Positions 17,402 through 26,843 of a stretch of 58,293 bases of DNA are shown piece by piece; position 1 is the stretch's first letter; each line of letters starts with the position of its first letter. Source of the DNA: an uncultured SAR86 cluster bacterium (GTDB lineage Bacteria > Pseudomonadota > Gammaproteobacteria > Magnimaribacterales > Magnimaribacteraceae); the NCBI GenBank assembly GCA_902630715.1, contig CACOVO010000002.1:84603-142895 (forward strand), given 5' to 3'. The notes beneath the pieces were generated by a model that worked only from the letters and a program-made list of their open reading frames with translations, was not told the origin of the DNA and made no database searches. A program made the translations under genes and the position numbers.

Positions 17402-19640
17402 AAAACTTGAACAACAATCTCTAAGCCAATTTAGCGAAAAGGCTTATCTCGATTATTCAATGTACGTCATCTTGGATAGGGCTCTACCCCATATAGGAGA
17501 TGGATTGAAACCTGTGCAAAGAAGAATAATTTACGCTATGTCAGAGCTTGGTTTGAGTTCAGCGGCCAAATATAAGAAAAGTGCTAGAACAGTAGGTGAT
17601 GTAATAGGAAAATTTCATCCTCACGGAGATACTGCCGCTTATGAGGCAATGGTGTTGTTATCTCAATCTTTCTCTACGAGATATCCTCTCATAGATGGTC
17701 AAGGAAACTGGGGTTCTATTGATGATCCTAAGTCCTTTGCTGCAATGAGGTATACAGAATGTAGACTATCCCCCTATGCAAAAAGTCTTTTGGAGGAGCT
17801 TGGTCAAGGGACTGTAGACTGGAATAGTAATTTTGATGGAACTTTGCTTGAACCATCAGTGCTGCCTGCAAGATTACCTAATTTGATATTAAATGGCGCA
17901 ACCGGTATAGCTGTAGGCATGGCCACAGACATACCACCACATAACATCAATGAAGTTGTAAATGCATGTATAAAAATTCTTGATGAACCAAAAGTCACTG
18001 TTGAGGATTTGTATAAGATTATTCCAGGACCTGACTTTCCAACAAAAGCAGAAATTATATCTCCTGAAGAAGATCTAAGAGAAATCTACAAATCAGGACG
18101 AGGCTCTGTAAAAATGAGAGCCACCTATGAATTAGAAAATGGAGAGATTACCATTACTGCTTTACCTCATCAGACTTCTAGCTCAAAGATTCTTGAGCAG
18201 ATTGCTCTTCAAATGGAGGGAAAAAAACTTCCTATGATCATAGATCTTAGAGATGAGAGTGATGAAGAAAATCCTACTAGATTAATCTTGGTTCCAAAAT
18301 CAAATAGAGTAGATAAAGATGCAGTTATGAATCATCTGTTTGCTACAACTGATCTTGAAAAAAATTACAGGGTCAATATGAATCATATTGGGCTGAATGG
18401 AAAGCCTCAGACGCGTGATATTAAGTTAGTTTTGAAAGAATGGCTTACTTTTAGATCGCAGACTGTAACAAGAAGGCTTCAGCACAGATTGGACTGGGTC
18501 TTAGATAGATTACATATATTAGATGGTTTACTGATAATTTATCTAAATTTAGATGAAGTTATAAACATAATCCGAAATGAGGAGGAACCTAAAAAAGTTC
18601 TTCAGAAAAAGTTCAAATTAAGTGTAATTCAAGTAGATGCAATTTTAGAAATCAGATTAAGGCAACTAGCTAAGTTAGAAGAAATTAAAATAAAAGAAGA
18701 GAAAGGCAATTTAGACTCTGAAAGAAAGGATCTTGAAAAAATTCTAGGCTCAAAGGCTAGACTGAAAACACTTATAAAAAAAGAACTCAAAGATGATTTA
18801 GAAATCTATGGCGATGAGAGAAATAGCCCAATTGTTGCAAGAGAAGAAGCAAGTGCTTTTGATGAGACTGAGCTCATTTCTTCTGATCCAGTAACTATAG
18901 TTCTTTCTGAAAGAGGGTGGGTGCGCGCTGCCAAAGGCCATGATATAGATCCAGAATCTTTGAATTACAGAGAAGGAGATAGTTTTTTTACTTCTGCAAC
19001 TTCGAGAAACAACTTAAACGCGGTATTTTTTGATTCTAAAGGAAAGTCCTATACATTAGCTTGCCATTCATTACCCTCTGCAAGAGGTCAAGGCGAGCCT
19101 CTTTCAGGAAGATTAAATATAGATTCAGGTGAAAATTTTATGGGTGTTGTATCAGGTAACAGTGATGAAAAAATTGTTTTATCAACTTCTTCAGGATATG
19201 GCTTTATAGCATCTATAGGCGATTTACAAACCAAAAATAAGTCTGGGAAAGCAGCAATCAAGGTACAAGAAAACGCAAAAGTTCTGTTACCTGGTTTAAT
19301 CAAAGACGAGCAAGATGTTTTAGCTGCGATAACAAACCAAGGCAGAATGCTAGTCTTTCCTTACACAGAATTACCTCAACTTTCTAGAGGGAAAGGAAAC
19401 AAAATTATCGGAATACCGAAATCAAATTTTGAGTCTGGAGAAGAATTCTTGCAGGAAATAGCAGTTATAGGAAATGATAGAGAATTGAAATTGATCAGCG
19501 GAAAAAGGCATTTCACCATAAAGTTCAAGGACCTTGAAAACTTTTTTGGAGCAAGGGGACGAAGAGGGAATTTCTTACCCAAAGGATTTAGAAAAGTGGA
19601 TAGAGTTGAAGTAGTTTCCTCTGAAAGTAACAAATCCTAA
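17394..19640 (+). CDS. parC: DNA topoisomerase IV subunit A
   Basis: The DNA-cleaving subunit of topoisomerase IV. The 748 residues match E. coli ParC (752). The active-site Tyr120 in AMRYTECRL and the quinolone-determining region [15 protein letters not shown] align residue for residue with E. coli numbering. The position equal to E. coli Ser80 is Thr80, while Glu84 is kept. The winged-helix domain ([15 protein letters not shown]) is followed by the tower, coiled-coil gate and a degenerate beta-pinwheel C terminus (about 490-748) without a GyrA box. It starts inside the parE stop region (8-bp overlap). Confidence 0.97.
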   Translation: MSEKLEQQSLSQFSEKAYLDYSMYVILDRALPHIGDGLKPVQRRIIYAMSELGLSSAAKYKKSARTVGDVIGKFHPHGDTAAYEAMVLLSQSFSTRYPLIDGQGNWGSIDDPKSFAAMRYTECRLSPYAKSLLEELGQGTVDWNSNFDGTLLEPSVLPARLPNLILNGATGIAVGMATDIPPHNINEVVNACIKILDEPKVTVEDLYKIIPGPDFPTKAEIISPEEDLREIYKSGRGSVKMRATYELENGEITITALPHQTSSSKILEQIALQMEGKKLPMIIDLRDESDEENPTRLILVPKSNRVDKDAVMNHLFATTDLEKNYRVNMNHIGLNGKPQTRDIKLVLKEWLTFRSQTVTRRLQHRLDWVLDRLHILDGLLIIYLNLDEVINIIRNEEEPKKVLQKKFKLSVIQVDAILEIRLRQLAKLEEIKIKEEKGNLDSERKDLEKILGSKARLKTLIKKELKDDLEIYGDERNSPIVAREEASAFDETELISSDPVTIVLSERGWVRAAKGHDIDPESLNYREGDSFFTSATSRNNLNAVFFDSKGKSYTLACHSLPSARGQGEPLSGRLNIDSGENFMGVVSGNSDEKIVLSTSSGYGFIASIGDLQTKNKSGKAAIKVQENAKVLLPGLIKDEQDVLAAITNQGRMLVFPYTELPQLSRGKGNKIIGIPKSNFESGEEFLQEIAVIGNDRELKLISGKRHFTIKFKDLENFFGARGRRGNFLPKGFRKVDRVEVVSSESNKS

Positions 19641-19670
19641 TTAAGACTACTTATATAGACGGAGAGTAAA

Positions 19671-20132
19671 ATGAAAGAAAAATTTCCTTATTTAGGAAAC
19701 CAAGTAACTATTACTGAGGATATGTGTGATCTTAACGGTCATATGAATGTCATCTACTATGCCAAAATTTTTGAGGACGAATTTCCTTTTTATCAGTCCC
19801 TAGGATTTTATTCTGACCATTTTGAGAAGGGTTTTTCATTTTTTACACTTGAAATGAATGTAAGATATTTAAAGGAGATGAAGCAAGGTGAAATTGCTTA
19901 TCCTTGCTTCCGTTATTTCAAAATTAAACCTAAGTTAATTCATTATGGTGGAGTCTTACTCAATGAAACAGGAGAAGTCTCGTCATTTACTGAAAATGTC
20001 TTGGTCCATGTGGACATGAGCACCCGTAGATCTTGCGAAATGCCCGCTGAAACTATTGATCATTTAAATAAAATGTTAGAGGAGCATAACTCTACTGGTG
20101 AAGTAGAACTAGACTTGAGATTGAAGATTTAA
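19671..20132 (+). CDS. Hotdog-fold acyl-CoA thioesterase
   Basis: A 153-residue single-hotdog protein of the 4-hydroxybenzoyl-CoA thioesterase/YbgC class. The signature DLNGHMNVIYYAKIFED (residues 19-35) matches the D-x-x-G-H-x-N-x-x-Y motif with catalytic Asp19. Conserved strands follow (MNVRYLKEM), as does a C-terminal helix. The substrate is an acyl-CoA of unknown chain. The Shine-Dalgarno GGAGAG precedes the ATG. Its stop codon interlocks with that of the convergent aldo/keto reductase in a shared TTAA. It follows parC by 30 bp but has no functional link to it. Confidence 0.85.
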   Translation: MKEKFPYLGNQVTITEDMCDLNGHMNVIYYAKIFEDEFPFYQSLGFYSDHFEKGFSFFTLEMNVRYLKEMKQGEIAYPCFRYFKIKPKLIHYGGVLLNETGEVSSFTENVLVHVDMSTRRSCEMPAETIDHLNKMLEEHNSTGEVELDLRLKI

Positions 20133-21097
20133 ATTGAGTCCAGTTCTTTTTGAACTGCATCATTAATAAGAGGAACAACTTCAAGACTTTTGAGATTCTC
20201 CTCAAGTTGCTCTAATTTTGAAGCTCCTAAAATAACTGTTGAAACATTTTTGTTTAATAAACACCATGCTATCGCTAAATTAGACATGCTTATTTCAAGT
20301 TTTTTTGCTATTGGCACCAATTTACTAACCCTCTTCATCCTATTTTGACCTCGATCTGACTCAACCATAGACTTTTTAAGCCATTCATATCCACTTAAAG
20401 AAGCTCTCGATCCTTCGGGGATCCCGTCTAAGTACTTTCCGGTCAAAGCCCCAGAAGCCAAAGGCGACCAGATTGTAGTTCCTAGACCATATTCTTCATA
20501 TAAAGGCCCATATTCATTTTCAAACCTATCTCTATCGAGAAGATTATATTGAGGCTGTTCCATAGTAGGAGGAGTTAAATTATTTGAGAAAGCAAATTCA
20601 TATGCCTCAGTGATTTCTTCTGCGGTCCACTCCGATGTACCCCAATAAAGTACTTTTCCTTGAGCGACTAAATTATGCATTGCCCAAACGGTTTCACTTA
20701 TCGGCGTTTCTTTATCTGCTCTGTGACAGAAATACATATCAAGATAGTCGACTTGCAGACGTTCCATTGCTTGGTGACAAGCCTCAGTTATATGCTTTTT
20801 ACTGAGACCAATTTGAGTAGGCAATGGATTTTCATTCGAACCAAAAAAAACTTTCGATGAAACACAATATGAATCTCTAGATCTACCTAAACTCTTTAAA
20901 GCCTTTCCCATGACAATCTCGGACTGACCTCTTTCATAACCTTCTGCATTATCAAAAAAGTTTATGCCTGCATCGAGGCAAGTTCCGAACATTTTTTCTG
21001 CAAGTTGAGCATCAACTTGTTTATTGAAAGTTACCCATGAACCGAAGGATAATTCAGATACTTTCAAGCCAGATCTTCCTAAATTTCTATAATGCAT
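20129..21097 (-). CDS. Aldo/keto reductase
   Basis: A 322-residue NADPH-dependent carbonyl reductase of the AKR superfamily, near the AKR6/AKR14 (Kv-beta or YghZ-like) branch. The catalytic tetrad is complete: Asp49, Tyr54, Lys82 and His125. The entry strand GRSGLKVSELSFGSW and GVILGASKLEQLEENL-like cofactor end (here TVILGASKLEQLEENL) are typical. It starts 4 bp after the argD stop on the same strand, so both are probably one transcript. The substrate is unknown, with aldehydes or methylglyoxal-like compounds the usual ones in this branch. Confidence 0.92.
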   Translation of the reverse strand: MHYRNLGRSGLKVSELSFGSWVTFNKQVDAQLAEKMFGTCLDAGINFFDNAEGYERGQSEIVMGKALKSLGRSRDSYCVSSKVFFGSNENPLPTQIGLSKKHITEACHQAMERLQVDYLDMYFCHRADKETPISETVWAMHNLVAQGKVLYWGTSEWTAEEITEAYEFAFSNNLTPPTMEQPQYNLLDRDRFENEYGPLYEEYGLGTTIWSPLASGALTGKYLDGIPEGSRASLSGYEWLKKSMVESDRGQNRMKRVSKLVPIAKKLEISMSNLAIAWCLLNKNVSTVILGASKLEQLEENLKSLEVVPLINDAVQKELDSI

Positions 21098-21101
21098 ATT
21101 T

Positions 21102-22298
21102 TTACCCCATTAATATTTTTTTCATGAGAGCTACGCCTTTTTCAATATCCTCATTTGGGATATTCAGAGCTGGCGCTAATCTCAAACAGCTTGAACCAGC
21201 TGAAACCATTATCAAGCCCTCGGAATAGGCTTGATCAAGAACATCATTTGCGTTTTTGTCTACCAGATCACATCCTATCCACAAGCCCGATGAACGAATA
21301 TCAGAAAAAATGCCTTTTGTTTTCAGTTCTGAAAGAAGTTCAATAAATAGTTTTTCTTTTTCAAGAACGTTTTTAAGAAAATTAGAATCACTTACAATTC
21401 TTATTACCTCGTTTGCAACGGCACAAGCAATGGGATTGCCACCAAAAGTTGAACCATGGGTTCCTGGTTGCATGCACTCTCCAATATTTTTTGTTGTTAA
21501 AGTTGCACCAATAGGTATTCCGCCCCCTAGACCTTTAGCTGAAGTAACAATATCAGGCTCAATATCATAATTCATATATCCGTAAATAACTCCCATACGG
21601 CCAACTCCACTTTGAACTTCGTCAATTATCAGAAGCACGCCTTTTTTTTGTGTCATCTCTCTGAGTTCTGCCATAAAATCCTTGCTCGCTTCATATACAC
21701 CTGCTTCACCTTGAACGGGCTCAACTATTACAGCAGCGGTTTGATCTGAAATAAGTTCTTTTAATTTCGAAATATCATTAAATTCACCTTGCTTTATACC
21801 CGGCATGAGGGGTTCAAATCCGCTTCTATGCATTTCTGAATTTCCAAGAGATATATTTAAGATTGATCGACCGTGGAATGAGTTTTTAAAAGAAACTATC
21901 TCATTCCTTGGATTATTTCTTGAGGAGTGATATTTCCTTGCTATTTTAATTGCAGCCTCATTCGCTTCTGATCCTGAGTTACTGAAGAAAACATTTTCAG
22001 CAAAGGTAAGATCAGTCATTTTTTTTGCCAGTTCAATGGCAGGTTGATTAGTTAGGTAATTACTAATGTGCCAGAATTTTTTTGATTGCTCGTTTAATGC
22101 ACTTACCAGCGTAGGATTAGAATGACCTAGAGAATTTACTGCAATTCCCCCTCCAAAATCTATATATTCTTTGTTATCCTTGTCCCATAATCTTGAACCT
22201 AAAGCCCTGTCAGGGATGAAATCGGCAGGAGAATAGTTAGGTAGCATGACGCTATCATAAATATTTCTTAATTCACTTTTATTGCTGTCTTTTTTCAT
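21102..22298 (-). CDS. argD: Acetylornithine/succinylornithine aminotransferase
   Basis: A 398-residue class III PLP aminotransferase. Schiff-base Lys255 in TSAKGLGGGIPIG has the same number as in E. coli ArgD. Other marks are FFSNSGSEANEAAIKIAR (phosphate-binding), FHGRS, IVEPVQGEAGV and LLIIDEVQSGVGR, ending with THGSTFGGNPIACAVA. It should convert N-acetylglutamate semialdehyde to N-acetylornithine in arginine synthesis and may also serve lysine or succinylornithine. ArgD and AstC cannot be separated by eye. It is followed at 4 bp by the aldo/keto reductase and diverges from the DUF2244 gene. Confidence 0.9.
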   Translation of the reverse strand: MKKDSNKSELRNIYDSVMLPNYSPADFIPDRALGSRLWDKDNKEYIDFGGGIAVNSLGHSNPTLVSALNEQSKKFWHISNYLTNQPAIELAKKMTDLTFAENVFFSNSGSEANEAAIKIARKYHSSRNNPRNEIVSFKNSFHGRSILNISLGNSEMHRSGFEPLMPGIKQGEFNDISKLKELISDQTAAVIVEPVQGEAGVYEASKDFMAELREMTQKKGVLLIIDEVQSGVGRMGVIYGYMNYDIEPDIVTSAKGLGGGIPIGATLTTKNIGECMQPGTHGSTFGGNPIACAVANEVIRIVSDSNFLKNVLEKEKLFIELLSELKTKGIFSDIRSSGLWIGCDLVDKNANDVLDQAYSEGLIMVSAGSSCLRLAPALNIPNEDIEKGVALMKKILMG

Positions 22299-22344
22299 TG
22301 CAGAAATTTTTGGGCGAGAACTATATTATAGATACCCTTTTTGT

Positions 22345-22827
22345 ATGGTCAAAATAGAAACTAACATAGAAGATAATATACATCGTATTTTGCTTCGACC
22401 TAATCAGTCCAGTGACTGGAAAACCAGCCTTTTATTTATTTTAATAATTGCCTTTACTTGCTTAACTATTGGAATTGGCTTTGCTCTGGCAGGCGCTACA
22501 ATGATTCTTCCATTCGCAGGTTTAGAGATAATATTTGTTGCTATTTGCGTTTATTTGGTTATGAAAAATACCTACAAGCAAGAAGTTATAACTCTCACAA
22601 AAGATAAGCTTAAGATTGAAAAAGGAGAAGGAAAGGCTGACGAGGTATGGGAATACTTTCGCATGTGGTCATTTGTTTCTGTAGAGAGACCTGAACATCC
22701 TTGGTATCCTGCGCACATTATTGTTTCATCAAAAGGCGAAAGGGTTCCTATAGGAGACTTTTTAACAGAGGACGAAAAGGACGAGCTCGTGACAAACTTA
22801 GAAAGGATAATACTCGAATTAAAGTAA
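22345..22827 (+). CDS. DUF2244 membrane protein
   Basis: A 160-residue inner-membrane protein with two hydrophobic helices (about residues 26-48 and 52-72). The family signature is clear: LLRPNQSSDWKTSLL before the first helix and the GATMILPFAGLEI linker between them. The cytosolic C-terminal part is a PH-like small domain (VWEYFRMWSFVSVERPEHPWYPAHI). Function is unknown; relatives in proteobacteria often neighbour cytochrome oxidase genes, which is not so here. I chose the ATG at 22345; a TTG 63 bp upstream would run into argD. A TTGCAG-N17-TATATT pair (22299-22327) is a possible promoter. Its stop abuts that of the convergent dehydrogenase. Confidence 0.85.
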   Translation: MVKIETNIEDNIHRILLRPNQSSDWKTSLLFILIIAFTCLTIGIGFALAGATMILPFAGLEIIFVAICVYLVMKNTYKQEVITLTKDKLKIEKGEGKADEVWEYFRMWSFVSVERPEHPWYPAHIIVSSKGERVPIGDFLTEDEKDELVTNLERIILELK

Positions 22828-23991
22828 TTATTTTCTTTGGTTAAATCTTTTTCCCACCATGGCAGACGCAATATTTATTTTCTGAATGTCTATTGTTCCA
22901 CCTGCAATGCCCCATCCCCAAACATCTCGGTATTTCCTCTCCATTCCATACTCCTTATTGAAGCCGTAACCGCCCATTAACTGCATAGCCGAGGCTACCA
23001 CTTCTCTTGCTGTTTCATTTGAGAAGCATTTACCAACACTAGATTCGAAGATGCTAGGAAATCCTTCCTGTGCATTATGAGCTGCACGATGGATGAGTAA
23101 TCTTGACGCTTCAACTTTCATTGCCATTTCTGCTAATTTCATTTGGACTGCTTGGAATTCAACAATCTGTTTACCAAATTGCTCCCTTTCTTGTACATAT
23201 TCTATGGCATTCTCTAATGCGCCCGATGCTTGACCTAAGCACATAATTGCATTTCCGCACCTTTCAAGATCAAAGGCTTCCATAAGTTTTTTGAAACCTC
23301 CATTTGCTTCTACTATCACGTTCTCTGGAGGAATCTCAACATTATCAAAATAGATGTCCGCAGACGGTATGCCATTCCAACCCATTAATTTTTCTTGTTG
23401 ACCGAAACTTACTCCGTCAGAATCCTTTTCAACATAGACTGCACCAATACCATTAGCGCCTGGGTCGTCTGACATTCTGCAATAAACAACGTATCCATCG
23501 GAGTGTCCTCCCCCAGAACACCACCTTTTATTACCATTTAGTAACATTTTGTTATCTTCTAGCACTGCCTTAGTTGTTAAATCTGTCAAAGCTGAGCCCG
23601 CATTTGGTTCGGACATCGATACAGCAACAACTATATTTCCATTGCAGACTTCAGGAATTACTTTTTGTTTGAGCTCTTCAGTTGCAAAGTGTTCAATAGC
23701 CTTTACAGGTCCGACACAACTTTCAAATATAGGAAAAGCTACAGCAGAAGAAATTTTTGCAAATTCTTCCATAACTAGTAATGCATCTAGATTTGATAAA
23801 CCTAAGCCTCCATATTCTTCTGATACATTGATACCCAAAAAACCCATCTCCGCATACTTTTTTAGCCACTCTTTTGATAGAGGTTCGCTGCTTTTTTCCA
23901 TTGAGTCAGCCACAGCTACCATTTCATTTTGGGCGAAGTTCCTAGCGGTCTCCTGCAGCTCTTTCTGCTGATTTGACAGTTTAAAGTCCAT
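22828..23991 (-). CDS. Acyl-CoA dehydrogenase, IVD-like active site
   Basis: A 387-residue FAD-linked acyl-CoA dehydrogenase with all three domains: VAVSMSEPNAGSALTDL, the ERCGNAIMCLGQASGALENAI helices, and AMQLMGGYGFNKEYGMERKYRDV. The usual catalytic Glu just before GT in the last helix is Gly here (AGGTIDIQ). A Glu in FDLERCGN sits where isovaleryl-CoA dehydrogenase has its base, so the enzyme is probably active on a branched acyl-CoA. It follows the CoA transferase by 10 bp on the same strand, suggesting that a CoA thioester is made and then oxidised. The exact substrate is unknown. Confidence 0.92.
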   Translation of the reverse strand: MDFKLSNQQKELQETARNFAQNEMVAVADSMEKSSEPLSKEWLKKYAEMGFLGINVSEEYGGLGLSNLDALLVMEEFAKISSAVAFPIFESCVGPVKAIEHFATEELKQKVIPEVCNGNIVVAVSMSEPNAGSALTDLTTKAVLEDNKMLLNGNKRWCSGGGHSDGYVVYCRMSDDPGANGIGAVYVEKDSDGVSFGQQEKLMGWNGIPSADIYFDNVEIPPENVIVEANGGFKKLMEAFDLERCGNAIMCLGQASGALENAIEYVQEREQFGKQIVEFQAVQMKLAEMAMKVEASRLLIHRAAHNAQEGFPSIFESSVGKCFSNETAREVVASAMQLMGGYGFNKEYGMERKYRDVWGWGIAGGTIDIQKINIASAMVGKRFNQRK

Positions 23992-24001
23992 TTTTAATCT
24001 C

Positions 24002-25186
24002 CTAAATAATTCTCTCTTCTTTTAATTTTTCAATTTCCTCAAGACTATAACCTAGTCCACTTAATATTTCTTGATTATGCTCACCAAGCTCTGGCGATCT
24101 TTTAACTATTTTGCCTGGATTTTGCGATAACTCTACTGCAGGCCCAACAACAGAGTATTCTTTCTCCATAGTTGGATACTTCATTTTAATAAAAGAACCT
24201 TTCTCAAGGATGTGTTCTTCATTAAGTGTCTCCTCTGCCTTGAGTACCTCACCAACAGGTATTCTAGATTTCTCAAGTTCTTCAATAGCCTGTTTTGAAG
24301 TTCTTTCTGCACACCACAGAGACATTCTTTCGCTAATTAAATGTCCGTTATCTCCTCTACTAATGTCATCTTTAAATCTTTCATCTGTGAGCCAACTTTC
24401 TTCATTCATCAGATTAGCCCATCTCTCAAAAAGAGGTTTTCCCACCGTTTGTACAAGTATCCAACCATCTTTAGTTTGGAAAGTATCTGAAGGTCCGGAA
24501 GTCTGAGCCCTATTCATAGAAGCAATTCTGTTTACATTGAGTATCTCTTGTTCAATTAATAGGCTATTCGTCGTTGTGAGTGCAGTTTGAAGCAATGAAG
24601 TTTGAACTCTTTGGCCTTTGCCTGTTTTTTGTTTTTCAATATAAGCCAGTAAAGTTCCAAATGCTGCTAGCGACGCACTGCAAAAGTCTACGTAAGGTGC
24701 GTAAGCTTTAGTAGGTTGATCAGGATCTCCTGTCATATCCATGGCTCCTGACATTGCTTGTGCTACTCCATCAAATCCAACTCTATCGGCATAGGGTCCC
24801 GTAGTTCCGAATGCGGTATTGGAAGTAAGAATTATTCCTTCATTGATCAATTTCAACTTATCGTAGTCAAGACCCATCGATTTTAGTGTTTGCTCAGGAA
24901 GGTTAGCGATAACTATGTCAGCTTTTTCCACAAGTTTCTTGACTATCTCCTTACCTTTATCCTTGGTTGGATTAAGGGTAAGTCCTAATTTATTTCGGTT
25001 AAGTTGCAAAAACATCGCTCCTTGACCGTCTTTGCTGACAGGAGTTACATACCTGTCCTCGCTACCATCAACTCTTTCAACTCTAATAACCTCTGCTCCA
25101 TAATCTGCTAATAAAGCACCACAAAATGGTCCTGCGATATACCTACCAAAATCTAAAACTTTCACACCTTCTAAAATTCCACTCAT
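24002..25186 (-). CDS. Class III (CaiB/BaiF) CoA transferase
   Basis: A 394-residue family III CoA transferase moving CoA between carboxylic acids. The N terminus GVKVLDFGRYIAGPFCGALLADYGAEVIRVE is the family hallmark. The catalytic Asp167 (APYVDFCSAS), which forms an acyl anhydride, lies close to Asp169 of formyl-CoA transferase. The small domain and interlocking C-terminal tail (SPELGEHNQEILSGLGYS) are intact. It is the first gene of a two-gene unit with the acyl-CoA dehydrogenase and diverges from the thioesterase at 25258. The acid could be carnitine-like, a dicarboxylate or a branched acid. Confidence 0.93.
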   Translation of the reverse strand: MSGILEGVKVLDFGRYIAGPFCGALLADYGAEVIRVERVDGSEDRYVTPVSKDGQGAMFLQLNRNKLGLTLNPTKDKGKEIVKKLVEKADIVIANLPEQTLKSMGLDYDKLKLINEGIILTSNTAFGTTGPYADRVGFDGVAQAMSGAMDMTGDPDQPTKAYAPYVDFCSASLAAFGTLLAYIEKQKTGKGQRVQTSLLQTALTTTNSLLIEQEILNVNRIASMNRAQTSGPSDTFQTKDGWILVQTVGKPLFERWANLMNEESWLTDERFKDDISRGDNGHLISERMSLWCAERTSKQAIEELEKSRIPVGEVLKAEETLNEEHILEKGSFIKMKYPTMEKEYSVVGPAVELSQNPGKIVKRSPELGEHNQEILSGLGYSLEEIEKLKEERII

Positions 25187-25245
25187 AAGATTTATTTCCT
25201 AAATATTTAAACTTCGATATGTTTATTATTTTTGTTTCCTGAGAT

Positions 25246-25251
25246 TATAAT
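25246..25251 (+). promoter_or_regulatory. -10 box six bases before a start codon
   Basis: A perfect TATAAT ends 6 nt before the ATG of the thioesterase at 25258. Transcription would begin at or next to the start codon, so the mRNA would be leaderless. No Shine-Dalgarno is present. The same layout occurs before mpl and ilvD. Confidence 0.5.
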
Positions 25252-25257
25252 CATGGT

Positions 25258-25665
25258 ATGACAGATCAAGAAATACCAGAAGGCTTTAAAGAGTTAAAAA
25301 TCCCACAACCACACATAGAAAACATGGGTCCGGGTTATTACAAAAAAGAAAATGATGAATTATTTATGATCTTTTTCGCCAAAAAGGAAAATAGTAATTT
25401 TTATGAGTCAGTGCACGGAGGAGCGCTAATGGCTTTAGCTGATTTTTGTCTCACTTCTTCCATGATGAAAGACAGGAATAGTCTTGTTACAACTGTAAGT
25501 TTTCATACTGAGTTCTTGGCTCCTGCTCCCTTAGACAGCATGTTATTGATCAGGTGTAAACCAAAAAAAATTGGCAAGTCCTTAGGTTTTTCTGAGGGGG
25601 ATATTACTGTAGATGGGAAAACGATAATAACTTTTGGAGGAGTAGGTAAAATACTTAAAACATAA
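25258..25665 (+). CDS. PaaI-type hotdog thioesterase
   Basis: A 135-residue hotdog-fold thioesterase of the PaaI/YdiI type. The signature YESVHGGALMALADFCL (about residues 49-65) includes the HGG motif and helix Asp. The strand TTVSFHTEFLAPAP matches the usual substrate-side strand. It should hydrolyse an acyl- or aryl-CoA in the cytosol. The stop and the next gene's start overlap as TAATG, so it is translationally coupled to the reductase-like protein at 25665. It has no Shine-Dalgarno and a -10 box 6 nt upstream. Confidence 0.85.
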   Translation: MTDQEIPEGFKELKIPQPHIENMGPGYYKKENDELFMIFFAKKENSNFYESVHGGALMALADFCLTSSMMKDRNSLVTTVSFHTEFLAPAPLDSMLLIRCKPKKIGKSLGFSEGDITVDGKTIITFGGVGKILKT

Positions 25666-26843
25666 TGGGCGAAAAATACGAAATAGTACTTTATGGGGCT
25701 ACCGGATTTACCGGGAAGATTTGTTGTAAATATCTGAGGGATAATTATTCCGATTTGAGCTGGGCAATGTCTGGAAGAAATAAAGAAAAGTTGGAAAATA
25801 TAAAATCGGAATATGACCTCGATTGTGATGTGATCGTTGCAGATGGTGGTGACTTAGATGCTCTTAGGGCATTAACTGCTCAAACTAAGGTTGTATTGTC
25901 CACAGCAGGTCCTTTTGCAAGATATGGTTCTTTATTAGTTCAGGCTTGTGTAGAAAATGGTACGCACTACACGGATATCACTGGAGAAAATCACTGGGTT
26001 AGGGGCCTTATTGACAAACATCATAACGAAGCAGCTTCAAAAGGTATTAGGATTATACCGTCTTGCGGTTACGATTCAGTCCCATCCGATATTGGATCGT
26101 TCTTTACTATATCGCAATTCAATAAACCCGTTTCAAGAGTCGATGTATATCAGGAGGCCCAAGGCGGAGCTTCTGGCGGTACAACTGAGACAATTTTTAC
26201 TATGGATGGACTGAGTAAGGAAATGAGAGACCCTTTTGTTTTGAACCCCGAAGATAGTGTTACTAAGGAACAGAGAGAGAAATCAAAAGATGGTTTTGTT
26301 ATTAAACAAGTAGAAGGTTTAAAGGGATGGTCTGGGGTTGGCATGATGGCTGTTGCAAACACCAGAGTTGTTAGAAGATCTGCAGCTTTAATGGCTCAAA
26401 ATCAGCAACCCTATGGAAATAACTTCACCTTTGGAGAACATGGTTTATTTTCTACAAAGAGAATGGCAAGGCTAGCATCCTATGCATCAATTTTGGCATT
26501 TTTAGTAATTGGCACACCTTTGAAACGTTTAGTGAGGCCTTTTCTCTTAAAGCCAGGCGAGGGACCTAGTCAAGAAACTCAAGATAAAGGTTGGTTCAGA
26601 GCTACTTTTGTTGCATTTTCGGAAGATAATGAAAGAAAAATTTGTTCCATGTACGGATCTGGAGATCCCGGCTATAAATCTACTGCAAAGATGGTCTGCG
26701 AATCAGCTCTTGCACTTGCAAGATCAGACGATTTACCAGGCGGAAATGAATACGGCGGAGTATTGACATCTGCGGTGGGACTAGGCGATGTTTTAGTCAA
26801 AAGGCTTGAAAATGCAGGGATTGAATTTAAGGTTCTTAGTTAG
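25665..26843 (+). CDS. Saccharopine dehydrogenase-like / trans-acting enoyl reductase-like protein
   Basis: A 392-residue NAD(P)-binding protein. The Rossmann loop GATGFTGKICCKYL starts at about residue 10, with the second-strand MSGRNKEKL. VVLSTAGPFARYG and YTDITGENHWVR are typical of the saccharopine-dehydrogenase-like (SCCPDH) family, which includes the mycobacterial trans-acting enoyl reductases. It is not a lysine-pathway enzyme by context. A hydrophobic stretch near residue 270 (ASYASILAFLVIGTPL) could attach it to membranes or lipid droplets. It is coupled to the upstream thioesterase by TAATG, which suggests reduction of a lipid or acyl intermediate. The 3' end overlaps the convergent pfp by 8 bp. 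Confidence 0.85.
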   Translation: MGEKYEIVLYGATGFTGKICCKYLRDNYSDLSWAMSGRNKEKLENIKSEYDLDCDVIVADGGDLDALRALTAQTKVVLSTAGPFARYGSLLVQACVENGTHYTDITGENHWVRGLIDKHHNEAASKGIRIIPSCGYDSVPSDIGSFFTISQFNKPVSRVDVYQEAQGGASGGTTETIFTMDGLSKEMRDPFVLNPEDSVTKEQREKSKDGFVIKQVEGLKGWSGVGMMAVANTRVVRRSAALMAQNQQPYGNNFTFGEHGLFSTKRMARLASYASILAFLVIGTPLKRLVRPFLLKPGEGPSQETQDKGWFRATFVAFSEDNERKICSMYGSGDPGYKSTAKMVCESALALARSDDLPGGNEYGGVLTSAVGLGDVLVKRLENAGIEFKVLS

